DNA of 64,000 nucleotides, taken from the NCBI GenBank assembly GCA_963770155.1, contig CAVYOE010000001.1, positions 1 to 64,000 of the forward strand. Reading direction: 5' to 3'. The DNA comes from CAVYOE01 sp963770155. Its GTDB lineage: Bacteria > Actinomycetota > Thermoleophilia > Solirubrobacterales > 70-9. Shown piece after piece: positions 28,146 to 36,151 of the stretch. The notes beneath the pieces are model-generated. The model was not told the DNA's origin, ran no database searches, and saw nothing but the letters and a program-made list of their open reading frames with translations. The position numbers and the translations under genes are program-made. Each line of letters opens with the position of its first letter. Positions within the stretch are counted from its first letter, which is position 1.

Positions 28146-28727
28146 ATTCCTGAGCTAGCCGAGGCAGTTGACGTAGAGGAGGCGGTAGATGCCGACCTCG
28201 AGATCCAAGCACCGCTGATCAACTTCGAGGTCGGTGACAAGGTCGTCTATCCGCACCACGGTGCCGGTGTAGTTCTGAAGAAGGAATCCAAGTCGCTTCT
28301 CGGAGAGAAGCGCGAGTACCTGACTATCCAGATCCTCCACAACAACATGACCGTGATGGTGCCCTGCGAGAACGCGGGCGCCGCCGGCCTGCGCAGGGTC
28401 ATCGACGAGGAGCAGGTGAAGAAAGTGATCGGTGTCCTCACCGACGACGTGTCGGAGATGCCGAAGAACTGGAATCGCCGCTTCAAGCACAATCGCGAGA
28501 AGATCAAGACGGGAGACGTCTTCGAGCTCGCCGAGGTCGTTCGCAACCTGGCGATCCGCGAGATGGAGAAGGGTCTCTCGACGGGGGAGAAGCAGATGTA
28601 CACCCGGGCGAAGAAGATCCTCGCCTCTGAGTTCATGTACGCGCTCGACAAGGATGAGGACGGTGCCGAGGGCTACCTGGACGGGCTGCTGGAGGATCGC
28701 TTCGGCGACGTCAAGGCAACGGCCTGA
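28146..28727 (+). CDS. carD: CarD-family transcription regulator, apparently starting at ATT
   Basis: CarD binds the RNA polymerase beta subunit and stabilises open promoter complexes. The 193-residue frame contains the RNAP-interacting Tudor-like domain (FEVGDKVVYPHHGAGVVLKK, YLTIQILHNNMTVMVPCENA) and the helical DNA-binding domain (NWNRRFKHNREKIKTGDVFE, LSTGEKQMYTRAKKILASEF). No ATG, GTG or TTG occurs in frame between the TGA at 28095 and residue 68. ATT 28146 is preceded by a strong AAGGAG SD with a six-base gap and gives the start IPELAEAVDVEEAVDADLEI, so I infer ATT initiation. It sits between disA and ispD, its usual place in this core cluster. Confidence 0.93.
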   Translation: MPELAEAVDVEEAVDADLEIQAPLINFEVGDKVVYPHHGAGVVLKKESKSLLGEKREYLTIQILHNNMTVMVPCENAGAAGLRRVIDEEQVKKVIGVLTDDVSEMPKNWNRRFKHNREKIKTGDVFELAEVVRNLAIREMEKGLSTGEKQMYTRAKKILASEFMYALDKDEDGAEGYLDGLLEDRFGDVKATA

Positions 28728-28750
28728 GTAGACAGGCAGTTGCAACGGCC

Positions 28751-29398
28751 GTGATCGCGGCCGCCGGCTCGGGCGAAAGGCTCGGAGCCGGCGGCCCGAA
28801 GGCCTTTGTCGAGGTCGCCGGGAGGCCGATGGTGGAGTGGTCGCTGGCGGCATTCGCGGCAGCCGAGTCCGTCGGGGCGGTGGTGGTCGCGGTTCCGGCC
28901 GGAGAGGAAGGGCGCTTGGCGGGCGCGGAGGTGAAGGTCGTTGCCGGTGGGCAGAGCCGGGCCCAGTCGGTGGCGGCGGCCCTCGAGGAGGTCGAGACCG
29001 ATGTAGTCGCGGTCCACGACGCCGCGCGCCCGTTGGTCACCGCGGAGCTGATCGACGGGCTTGTTGCCGAGCTGGAGTCGGACGCGGACGCCGACGGGGT
29101 GATCGCGGCGGCCCCCCTCACCGACACGGTGAAGCGCGCCAGCGGGGCGACGGTGGAGGCGACCGAGAGCCGGGACGGCCTCTGGGCCGCCCAGACCCCC
29201 CAGGTCTTTCGCACCGCAAAGCTGCGCGAGGTGCACAGCGGCGATCCGCAGCAGGTAGCCGCCGCGACCGATGACGCGATGCTGGTCGAGGAAGCCGGCG
29301 GCACAGTGCTGGTCCATCCCTCGCCGACAACGAACCTGAAAGTCACGGCGCCCGAGGATCTGGCCGTGGCCGCACTGCTCCTCGCCGAGCGGCGCTAA
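28751..29398 (+). CDS. ispD: 2-C-methyl-D-erythritol 4-phosphate cytidylyltransferase
   Basis: IspD makes CDP-methylerythritol in the MEP isoprenoid pathway. The protein has the nucleotide-binding AAAGSGERLGAGGPKAFVEV loop, VHDAARPLVTAELIDGL, APLTDTVKRASG, AAQTPQVFRTAKLREV and ATDDAMLVEEAG. From GTG 28751 it has 215 residues but lacks the usual first strand. A CTG at 28724, overlapping the carD stop as CTGA, would add LSRQAVATA and restore it, so the true start may be CTG 28724. ispF lies 1.9 kb downstream. Confidence 0.94.
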   Translation: MIAAAGSGERLGAGGPKAFVEVAGRPMVEWSLAAFAAAESVGAVVVAVPAGEEGRLAGAEVKVVAGGQSRAQSVAAALEEVETDVVAVHDAARPLVTAELIDGLVAELESDADADGVIAAAPLTDTVKRASGATVEATESRDGLWAAQTPQVFRTAKLREVHSGDPQQVAAATDDAMLVEEAGGTVLVHPSPTTNLKVTAPEDLAVAALLLAERR

Positions 29399-30420
29399 CT
29401 GCCGTTCGTTCGCTGCTGCGTCCCGCGGGCCATCCGTGCGCGCCGGCTCTCGCCGAGCGGCAGCCCGCCAGCCTCGCGCGCGCCGTGCCCGAGGTGGGTG
29501 CGGCGCCGGCGCTGGTAGAGCTTTCGCTGGATATAGAGAGTCACGATCCCCGCAAGAAAGATCCCCGCCAGGTTGAGGCCGAGCTGCCCCATCGCGCCGC
29601 GCCACTCGGCCCAATCCTGGAACGCGGCGGCGATGCCGATGTTGGCCGCGGCGGGAATCGTCGTCACCGAGATCAGGACTCCGATCAGCGCTCCCGATTT
29701 GGTCGAGGTCAGCGATAGCACACCCGCCGTGCCCGCCAGATAGGCGACGATGAACGAGAACGCGTCCGGGTCCGAGATGAACTGGGTCAGCGGGTGCTCG
29801 TCGGACGAGTAACCCGCCGGCGTCAACTCGACCACCCGAATGAACTGGGTGAACAGGTACGCGGCGATGATGGCCAGGGGGAAGCCGATCAGAAGCGCTT
29901 TTGCCGACCGTTTGGCCAACTCCGGCCGCCGCTGGACCGAGGCCACGCAGAGCCCGGCGATAGGGCCAAACTCGGGCCCCACGACCATCGCTCCGACAAG
30001 CAGGATTGGCGAGTCGAGGATGATCGCCACCGAGCCGATCAGACACGAGAGCAGCATGAAAATGACGAAGTTGAAGGAGAACTCGACGCTTTCCGAGGTT
30101 CGCGCCTCAACCTCCTCCCAGACCACGGCGTCCCCGGCCATCCCCTCGGCCGCGGCAATTGCCTCGTCCGCGGCCGTAGAGATCTCCGAGTCGACCATCT
30201 CGATCGCGATCGACCCTTCCTTGTCGATGTCGAACTCGCGCAGGTCCCCGATCACGACGCTCGCGTCCTCGCGCGCCACATCGCAGAGGATCACGTCGCC
30301 CTCCGGCTTGTGGGCGACCCCGGGCAGGTGAATCAGGTTGACGACCGCAGGCGTCTCCCGAAGCAGGGCCATCGCGTGTTCGGCGCTGTGGCTCGGGGCC
30401 ACGATCCGCAGGTGGACCAT
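29395..30420 (-). CDS. DUF389 family membrane protein
   Basis: The 341-residue protein has an N-terminal soluble region (residues 1-105) starting MVHLRIVAPSHSAEHAMALL and about six transmembrane segments from residue 110 on. These include the conserved VGAMVVGPEFGPIAGLCVAS stretch and TTIPAAANIGIAAAF, followed by a basic tail. It matches the DUF389/TIGR00341 family, whose function is unknown. It is convergent with ispD (four-base overlap) and diverges from the PHP gene, with overlapping promoter boxes in the 20-base gap. Confidence 0.9.
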   Translation of the reverse strand: MVHLRIVAPSHSAEHAMALLRETPAVVNLIHLPGVAHKPEGDVILCDVAREDASVVIGDLREFDIDKEGSIAIEMVDSEISTAADEAIAAAEGMAGDAVVWEEVEARTSESVEFSFNFVIFMLLSCLIGSVAIILDSPILLVGAMVVGPEFGPIAGLCVASVQRRPELAKRSAKALLIGFPLAIIAAYLFTQFIRVVELTPAGYSSDEHPLTQFISDPDAFSFIVAYLAGTAGVLSLTSTKSGALIGVLISVTTIPAAANIGIAAAFQDWAEWRGAMGQLGLNLAGIFLAGIVTLYIQRKLYQRRRRTHLGHGAREAGGLPLGESRRARMARGTQQRTNGS

Positions 30421-30426
30421 GGCGGT

Positions 30427-30433
30427 TAGCGTA
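30427..30433. promoter_or_regulatory. Overlapping divergent -10 boxes TAGCGT / TACGCT
   Basis: On the plus strand TAGCGT (30427-30432) lies eight bases before GTG 30441. On the minus strand TACGCT (30433-30428) lies seven bases before ATG 30420. The two boxes share five bases, so only one polymerase could bind at a time. Confidence 0.45.
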
Positions 30434-30440
30434 ACCCGCG

Positions 30441-31268
30441 GTGCTCACCGACTATCACCTCCATCTACGGCCCGACGAGCTCGAGGCGACGCCCGAGGAG
30501 TACTTCACCTCCGAGAACGTCGAGCGCTACCTGGCGGCGGCCGACGCCGCCGGAGTCGAGGAGCTCGGGGTCTCCGAGCACATTCACCGGTTCAGGGCGG
30601 CCCTCGACGTCTGGCAGCACCCGTTCTGGGTCGAGCAGGCGCGCGACGACCTCGACGCCTATTGCGAGTTCGTGCGGACGACGCCACTGCGCCTCGGAAT
30701 CGAGGCCGACTGGGTACCGGGCGCCGAGGAAAGGATCGAATCGCTGCTCGCTGCCCGCGACTTCGACTACGTGGTCGGGTCGATCCACTTCATCGGCGAG
30801 CACGCCGTCGATCACGAGGGCTGGGATGTCTGGGAGAGCGAGGGCGCCGATCCCGAGGAGGTGTGGCGCCGTTACTTCGAGGCGCTCGCCGACGCAGCCC
30901 GCTCGCGTCTCTTCGACATCCTCGGCCACCCCGACCTGGTCAAGGTCTGGGGGAAGGGCCGGCCCCGCCCAGAGGGGGAGCTCCGCCGCTTCTACGAGCC
31001 GGCCGTGGAGGCGATCGCCGAGTCGGGGATTGCGGTCGAGGTCTCGACCGCGGGGCTGCGCAAGCCGGCAGGCGAGATCTATCCGGATCCGGCCTTCGTG
31101 GAGCTGTGCGTCTCGGCGGGCGCCGAGTTCTCGCTCTCCTCCGACGCGCACATTCCCGAGCAGGTCGGCGACTCCTACGAGCGCGCGGTGGAGCTGATGC
31201 GCGGCTGGGGGATCGAGCGCATCTGCGTGTTCGAAGGCCGCGAGCGCCGGCTCGAGCCCCTAGGCTGA
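30441..31268 (+). CDS. PHP-domain phosphatase (histidinol-phosphatase-like)
   Basis: The 275-residue protein begins TDYHLHL, the first metal-binding HxH of PHP enzymes. GVSEHIHRF, VVGSIHFIGEH, DILGHPDLVKVWG and the late FSLSSDAHIPEQVG follow, supplying the remaining His and Asp ligands of a trinuclear metal centre. The closest characterised family is HisJ/HisK-type histidinol-phosphate phosphatase, but a general phosphoesterase role is possible. ispF begins four bases after its stop. Confidence 0.85.
   Translation: MLTDYHLHLRPDELEATPEEYFTSENVERYLAAADAAGVEELGVSEHIHRFRAALDVWQHPFWVEQARDDLDAYCEFVRTTPLRLGIEADWVPGAEERIESLLAARDFDYVVGSIHFIGEHAVDHEGWDVWESEGADPEEVWRRYFEALADAARSRLFDILGHPDLVKVWGKGRPRPEGELRRFYEPAVEAIAESGIAVEVSTAGLRKPAGEIYPDPAFVELCVSAGAEFSLSSDAHIPEQVGDSYERAVELMRGWGIERICVFEGRERRLEPLG
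31261..31266 (+). promoter_or_regulatory. TAGGCT -10 element, 6 bases before ispF
   Basis: TAGGCT, six bases, GTG 31273. It overlaps the last codons of the PHP gene, so ispF may have its own leaderless transcript. Confidence 0.4.
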
Positions 31269-31272
31269 TCCT

Positions 31273-31734
31273 GTGCCCCAGCGGGTCGGCATCGGTTACG
31301 ACTCTCACCGGCTCGAGGCCGGCGAGAGCCTGATCCTCGGCGGGGTCGAGATCGAGCACGACAAGGGCCTCGCTGGCCACTCGGATGCCGACGTCCTCAC
31401 CCACGCCGTGATCGACGCGCTGCTCGGTGCCGCCGGACTCGGCGATATCGGCGAGCACTTCCCCGACTCCGACGACGCCTACAAGGACGCCGATTCGGTC
31501 GGGATGCTGAGCGTCGTCATCGGCAAGCTGCCGGGGCCGATCCTCAATGTCGATGCCACCCTGATCTGCGAGGAGCCAGAGCTCAGCCCGCACCGGCAAC
31601 AGATGGAGGCCAACCTCTCCGATGCTCTCTCGGCTCCGGTCAACGTCAAGGCGACCAGCAACGAGGGAATGGGGGCGATCGGCCGCGGCGAGGGGATCGC
31701 CTGCGTGGCCGTGGCCGCGGTCGAAACCGGCTGA
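31273..31734 (+). CDS. ispF: 2-C-methyl-D-erythritol 2,4-cyclodiphosphate synthase
   Basis: IspF cyclises CDP-methylerythritol phosphate, releasing CMP, in the MEP pathway. The 153-residue protein has the zinc-binding GYDSHRL (D and H near residues 8-10), LAGHSDADVLTHAVIDALLG with the third ligand, GDIGEHFPDSDDAYKDADS and ATSNEGMGAIGRGEGIA. Length and motif order are standard. Confidence 0.96.
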   Translation: MPQRVGIGYDSHRLEAGESLILGGVEIEHDKGLAGHSDADVLTHAVIDALLGAAGLGDIGEHFPDSDDAYKDADSVGMLSVVIGKLPGPILNVDATLICEEPELSPHRQQMEANLSDALSAPVNVKATSNEGMGAIGRGEGIACVAVAAVETG

Positions 31735-31796
31735 CTGCGTCAGAGGACCACCCGGGGGAGCCCCCGCAGGGAACTGCCCGCAAATTCCGCATAAGC

Positions 31797-33473
31797 TTGG
31801 GCTTCGTGGATTCTCGCTTGGGCTCAATCTCGAGCCGGCTGCCGGGCCCCGCCGCGCGCCTCGCAACCGGCGTCAACGACAGCCTCCATCACGTCGCCAC
31901 CTTGATCGGTGCGGGTGTCGTCCGTCCGATGCGCCCCGACAAGCTGGCGCGCCTTGCCGAGCGCTTCGTCCGTTGGGGGGTCTCGCCGGCGCTCGGGTCG
32001 GCAGCCACCGCGATCCGGTATCCCGACGAGACCGCGATCATCGACGAGCTCGGCTCGCTCACCTTCTCCGAGACCCACGGTCGGTCAAACGCCCTTGCCC
32101 ACGCGCTCGCCGAGGACGGGGTCGAGCCCGGGGACGGGATCGCGGTCATGTGCCGAAACCACCGGGGCTTCGTGGAAACCACGATGGCCGCGGCCAAGCT
32201 CGGGGCCAACGCGCTCTACCTGAACACCGCCTTCTCCGGTCCGCAGTTGCGTGAGGTGATGGAGCGCGAGGAGCCGCAGGCGCTCGTCTACGACCAGGAG
32301 TTCAGGGAGCTGGTGGGGGACCCCGATCCCGACATCCGCCGCTTCGTGGGCTGGAGCGACGGAGATGCCGATGACCCCACTCTCGAGCAGCTGATCGACG
32401 GAGGCGACCGCGGCGACCTCGATCCCCCTGAGGAGAACGGCCGCTTCGTCATCCTGACTTCTGGGACCACCGGTACTCCCAAGGGGGCCTCCCGGCCGGA
32501 TCCTGAGGGGCTCGGCCCGCTGGCTGCTCTACTCGCCAAGATCCCGCTTCGCAGCCGCCAGACGACGATGATCGCCGCGCCGCTGTTTCATTCCTGGGGC
32601 TTTGCCCACTTCGTCCTTGGGCTGCCGTTGGCCTCGACCATGGTCCTGCGCCGGAAGTTCGACCCCGAGGAGACCCTGCGCGCGACCGCCGAGCATCGCG
32701 CCCGGGCCTTGGTGGTGGTGCCGGTGATGATGCAGCGCATCCTCGAGCTGCCCGAGGAGACCCGCCGCCGCTACGACCTGAATGGACTCGAGATCACCGC
32801 TGCGAGCGGCTCGGCGCTGCCAGGGGAGCTCGCCACCAAGTGGATGGACGAGTTCGGTGACAACCTCCACAACCTCTACGGCTCGACCGAGGTGGCCTGG
32901 GCGACGATCGCGACGCCCGAGGACATGCGCGCCGCGCCCGGAACGGCGGGCCGGCCGCCTCGGGGGACGGTGGTCAAGATCTACGACGAGGAGGAGAACG
33001 AGGTTGACCCCGGCGAGACCGGGCGGATCTACGTCGGCAACGAGATGCAGTTCGAGGGCTACACGGGAGGGGGAGGCAAGGACGAGATCGACGGCCTCAT
33101 GTCCTCCGGTGACGTCGGCCACTTCGACGAGGACGGGCGCCTGTTCATCGACGGTCGCGACGACGAGATGATCGTCTCGGGAGGGGAGAACGTGTTCCCA
33201 CGCGAGATCGAGGATGTGCTCTCTGACCATGAAGCCGTCGCCGAGGCGGCCGCGGTCGGCGTCGACGACAAGGAGTTCGGGCAGCGGCTGCGAGCCTTCG
33301 TCGTGCTCAATGAGGGAGCCGACGCCTCCGAGGAGGACCTGAAGAAGTACGTGAAGTCGAACCTGGCCCGCTACAAGGTCCCACGCGAGATCGAGTTCCT
33401 CGATGAGCTCCCGCGCAACGCCACCGGAAAGGTCCTAAAAAGGGAACTTACGCAGGAGAAAGCAGACCGGTAG
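31797..33473 (+). CDS. Acyl-CoA synthetase / AMP-dependent ligase
   Basis: The ligase activates a carboxylic acid, probably a fatty acid, with ATP and CoA. The 558-residue protein has the P-loop-like ILTSGTTGTPKGASRPDPEG, APLFHSWGFAHFVLGLPL, LYGSTEVAWATIATPED, SGDVGHFDEDGRLFIDGRDD and the C-terminal catalytic-Lys motif LPRNATGKVLKREL. The N-terminal 60 residues are extra and helical. The start is TTG 31797 or, nine bases later, GTG 31806. Neighbouring lipid genes fit a role in fatty-acid activation. Confidence 0.92.
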   Translation: MGFVDSRLGSISSRLPGPAARLATGVNDSLHHVATLIGAGVVRPMRPDKLARLAERFVRWGVSPALGSAATAIRYPDETAIIDELGSLTFSETHGRSNALAHALAEDGVEPGDGIAVMCRNHRGFVETTMAAAKLGANALYLNTAFSGPQLREVMEREEPQALVYDQEFRELVGDPDPDIRRFVGWSDGDADDPTLEQLIDGGDRGDLDPPEENGRFVILTSGTTGTPKGASRPDPEGLGPLAALLAKIPLRSRQTTMIAAPLFHSWGFAHFVLGLPLASTMVLRRKFDPEETLRATAEHRARALVVVPVMMQRILELPEETRRRYDLNGLEITAASGSALPGELATKWMDEFGDNLHNLYGSTEVAWATIATPEDMRAAPGTAGRPPRGTVVKIYDEEENEVDPGETGRIYVGNEMQFEGYTGGGGKDEIDGLMSSGDVGHFDEDGRLFIDGRDDEMIVSGGENVFPREIEDVLSDHEAVAEAAAVGVDDKEFGQRLRAFVVLNEGADASEEDLKKYVKSNLARYKVPREIEFLDELPRNATGKVLKRELTQEKADR

Positions 33474-33503
33474 CTTGATGACGTCAGCCGGGTCTGGAAG
33501 CCT

Positions 33504-34658
33504 ATGAGTACGGAGCCTGCAGCGCAAAAACAGTCGCTCGAGGTTGCCTCGGGCGGGGTCGTTCTGCCCCTCGATGCCGCGGAGATCCGCGGCGAGATAG
33601 AGCGTGCCCAAAATGCCAACGAGCGGGTCCGGGACAAGGCTTTGAAGCTTGTCGAGGAGCTCCGCAAGCGGGAGGGCGATGCCCGCGACGCCGCCGCGCG
33701 AGCCCGGGTGGCCGCGAAGAGTGTCCGCCGTGAGGCCGAAAAGGCGATCGAGCGCGCCAAGCTCGCCGAAGGCCGCGCGATCGAGCGCGCCAAGCAGATT
33801 GCCGGCGAAGCCCGCGGCCGCGCGGCCAAGGCCGAGAAAGCCCTGGAGGCCGCCGAGACCCGCGCCAATGAAGCCGAGGAGGAGGCCGACGAGCTCGAGC
33901 AGGCGCTGGAGGCGGCCGAGAAGCGCGCCACCGAGGCGGAGGCCGCTGTCAAGGGGACGGCCGAGCGCGTCCAGGCCGACACCGAGGCTGCGGTGGCCGA
34001 GGATCGCGATCTTGCCCGCAGCGAGGCGGAGGCCGCCAACCAGCGCGCCGAGCAGGCCGAGCAGCGGCTGGCCGAGGTCGAGCTACTGGCGCACGAGTCG
34101 CGCCGCAAGGCCGAGACGGCGCTGGAGCGGATCAAGGAGGAGGCCAAGGAGAAGGCACTGGCGGCGGTCACCGACGCTCGCGAGCGCGCGATCAAGGCCG
34201 AGTCAAAGCTGGGCAAGCTGAACGAGCGGCTCAATGACGCCGAGCAGCGCGCCCTTGCCGCCGAGGAGCGCGCCGAGGCAGCGTCCGAGGGCTCGCGCGG
34301 TGAGGTCGAGCGACTCCAGCGCGAGTTCGCCGACAAGGTCCGCGAGGCCGAGGAAGCGGGCCGCCGCGCAGCCGAGGACCGGGTCCGCAAGCTCGCCGAC
34401 CGGGTCGCCACCGAGGCTGAGGCCCGCGCCCGCGCCGAGGCCGAGGCGAAACTCTCACACGAGACCGTCAAGTACCAGCGCGAGGTCGACGAGCGGGTCG
34501 AGCGGGCTCGCCGTCAGGCCGAGAACGAGGTTCGCGAGCAGACCGAGAAGGCTCGCCGCGACGCTCTTTCGGGAGTCCTGCGCGAGGCCGACGAGCCAGA
34601 AGAGGCCCCCGAGCCCGGCCAGCGCCAGGTCGCGGGGCGCCGCATCCGCACCTACTAG
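33504..34658 (+). CDS. Long Ala/Glu/Arg-rich coiled-coil protein
   Basis: The 384-residue protein is almost entirely one predicted coiled coil (residues 30-355), built from Ala, Glu, Arg and Lys heptads (for example AEKRATEAEAAVKGTAERVQ). A short N-terminal head contains VVLPLDAAEIRGEIERAQ and a C-terminal tail is Pro/Glu-rich then basic (RQVAGRRIRTY). No signal peptide or membrane helix is seen. Such proteins can be cytoskeletal, DivIVA-like or cell-envelope spacers; the function here is unknown. Start ATG 33504. Confidence 0.8.
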   Translation: MSTEPAAQKQSLEVASGGVVLPLDAAEIRGEIERAQNANERVRDKALKLVEELRKREGDARDAAARARVAAKSVRREAEKAIERAKLAEGRAIERAKQIAGEARGRAAKAEKALEAAETRANEAEEEADELEQALEAAEKRATEAEAAVKGTAERVQADTEAAVAEDRDLARSEAEAANQRAEQAEQRLAEVELLAHESRRKAETALERIKEEAKEKALAAVTDARERAIKAESKLGKLNERLNDAEQRALAAEERAEAASEGSRGEVERLQREFADKVREAEEAGRRAAEDRVRKLADRVATEAEARARAEAEAKLSHETVKYQREVDERVERARRQAENEVREQTEKARRDALSGVLREADEPEEAPEPGQRQVAGRRIRTY

Positions 34659-34672
34659 GCGAGCTTTCCGAG

Positions 34673-35245
34673 CTAGAGGCCGAGTCCGCGGACGCCGGCC
34701 TCGCCCCAGCCGAGGTGGTGGGCGACCTCGTGACGGACGGTGCGCTCGACCTGGGCCTTGAGCAGCTCCGGGTCGTGCCCGAAGTCGCGGGTGAGGGTGT
34801 CCTCGAAGATCACGATCCGGTCGGCGTAGTTGTCCCGGGCGACGGTCCCGCCCAGATAGTGGCCGTAGGCGTGGTACTTGTGGCCGTCGCTGGAGACGAC
34901 CACCGGGGTGGTCTCGAGCACCTGCTGGAACTCCTCCGGCAGGTCGTCGAGCGCCTCGATCACGAGCTCGTCGAACCCGCTGGGCGGCCGTTCCGGCGGC
35001 GGCAACGCCGCCAGCTTTTCGCTGCGGTCCATCAGACGCCGAAACTCCGGCTCCGGCATCTCCTCACCGATCATCCTCACGGTGATCCAGGCGGTGACCA
35101 TCGCGACCGCGACCGTCCCCCCGATCAGGGCGAGCAGGTCGCCAAGGCCCCCCAACGACGGGGGGTTGAGCAGAAGCAGGAGGAGACCGGTGAGGAAGGC
35201 GACGAACGCCGCCGCCCGCAGTGGCGGTCCGAGGATCTCGCGCAT
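34673..35245 (-). CDS. Membrane-anchored minimal zinc metallopeptidase
   Basis: The 190-residue protein has two N-terminal membrane helices (about residues 10-27 and 35-56) and a C-terminal domain with FDELVIEALDDLPEEFQQVL. Near the end is VRHEVAHHLGWGE, an HExxH zinc site with a third His. The C-terminal domain matches the small metallopeptidase family of acidic zincin-like proteins that lack a propeptide. ATG 35245 is chosen because it precedes the first membrane helix and follows a weak SD. Confidence 0.8.
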   Translation of the reverse strand: MREILGPPLRAAAFVAFLTGLLLLLLNPPSLGGLGDLLALIGGTVAVAMVTAWITVRMIGEEMPEPEFRRLMDRSEKLAALPPPERPPSGFDELVIEALDDLPEEFQQVLETTPVVVSSDGHKYHAYGHYLGGTVARDNYADRIVIFEDTLTRDFGHDPELLKAQVERTVRHEVAHHLGWGEAGVRGLGL

Positions 35246-35291
35246 GACCCGAAGGGTAGTCGTACCGCTTCTCGCCCAAACGGCAGTCGAG

Positions 35292-35675
35292 CTAGTCCGA
35301 CAGACCCGCGGCCTCGACGGCCTGCTGCTTCTCGGTGAAGGTCCGAAACGATGCCGCCCGTCCGTCCTCGAGGGCCCACAGGTGGAAGAACTCATTGTCA
35401 ATCGGTGCCGGCGACCCGCGGGGTTTCCCCAGGTCGCGCACCGTCGCGATCACCTGATTCGGCCCAGCCGCGACGATCTCTTTCGCTTCGATCGACCAGT
35501 TCTCGAACGTCTCGGTCCATTCGTCGATCGCTTTCTGGAACGCCTCGCGCCCCCGGCCCTCGTTCCACGCGAGGGAGAACTCGACCTGCGGGTCCAACAG
35601 CTCGGGAAGAGCCTTCCCGGTCTTGCTCAGGTGCTCATAGGCACGGCGCACTACCTCCACGTTCTCCTCCGACAT
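35292..35675 (-). CDS. SnoaL/NTF2-like protein
   Basis: The 127-residue protein has the SnoaL-like pattern MSEENVEVVRRAYEHLSKTG, LLDPQVEFSLAWNEGRGREA, FQKAIDEWTETFENWSIEAK and a C-terminal FFHLWALEDGRAASFRTFTE. The ligand or reaction is unknown. It is co-oriented with the SRPBCC gene upstream, nine bases away, and both probably belong to one operon. Confidence 0.82.
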   Translation of the reverse strand: MSEENVEVVRRAYEHLSKTGKALPELLDPQVEFSLAWNEGRGREAFQKAIDEWTETFENWSIEAKEIVAAGPNQVIATVRDLGKPRGSPAPIDNEFFHLWALEDGRAASFRTFTEKQQAVEAAGLSD

Positions 35676-35684
35676 CGCGCAAGC

Positions 35685-36146
35685 TCAGGCCGGCTGGGGA
35701 GCTTCGACCTGTGCCTCTAATTGCTTTCTGATCTCGCGCAAGGCGTTCCGCTGGATCCGGCGCATGGTCGGTGCCGCCACCGTCTCGGCGATCAGCCCGG
35801 AGATGCCGCCGCCGGCGATTCCGTAGGCGTAGCGCATCTGCAGCTTGGTCCGCCGCTCGTCGATCGGGCGGACGCGCCAGCGTCCCCGCTGGTCGATCCC
35901 GGTGATCGATGTCCAGGCCAGGTCCCGGCACTCGTTTCGCTCGACGATCTCGATCAGGCCTCCGACCTCGGCCGATCCAACCTTGAGTCGCATCTGAAAG
36001 CGGTCGCCGACCGCCTGGTTCACATCGCCGACCGGCTCCCAGCGAGTCAGCTCGTCGATGTAATCGTGGTAGCGGGTGAAGTCGGTGATCGCCTCCCACA
36101 CGGCCTGCTCGGGGGCCTTCACCGTGATCGACTCGTTCAGGCGCAT
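35685..36146 (-). CDS. SRPBCC (START-like) ligand-binding protein
   Basis: The 153-residue protein begins MRLNESITVKAPEQAVWEAITDFTRYHDYI, the standard start of polyketide cyclase/CoxG-like START domains, then VGDRFQMRLKVGSAEVGGLI and the long C-terminal helix with TMRRIQRNALREIRKQLE. It should bind a hydrophobic ligand. It is five bases downstream of the acyltransferase gene in the same operon. Confidence 0.85.
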   Translation of the reverse strand: MRLNESITVKAPEQAVWEAITDFTRYHDYIDELTRWEPVGDVNQAVGDRFQMRLKVGSAEVGGLIEIVERNECRDLAWTSITGIDQRGRWRVRPIDERRTKLQMRYAYGIAGGGISGLIAETVAAPTMRRIQRNALREIRKQLEAQVEAPQPA

Positions 36147-36151
36147 CCCAC

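Noticed and set aside
32450..32520. Possible defect in the ATP loop of the acyl-CoA ligase (TSGTTGTPKGASRPDP)
   Set aside because: The residues match functional ligases of this family; the RPDP extension is a normal variation.
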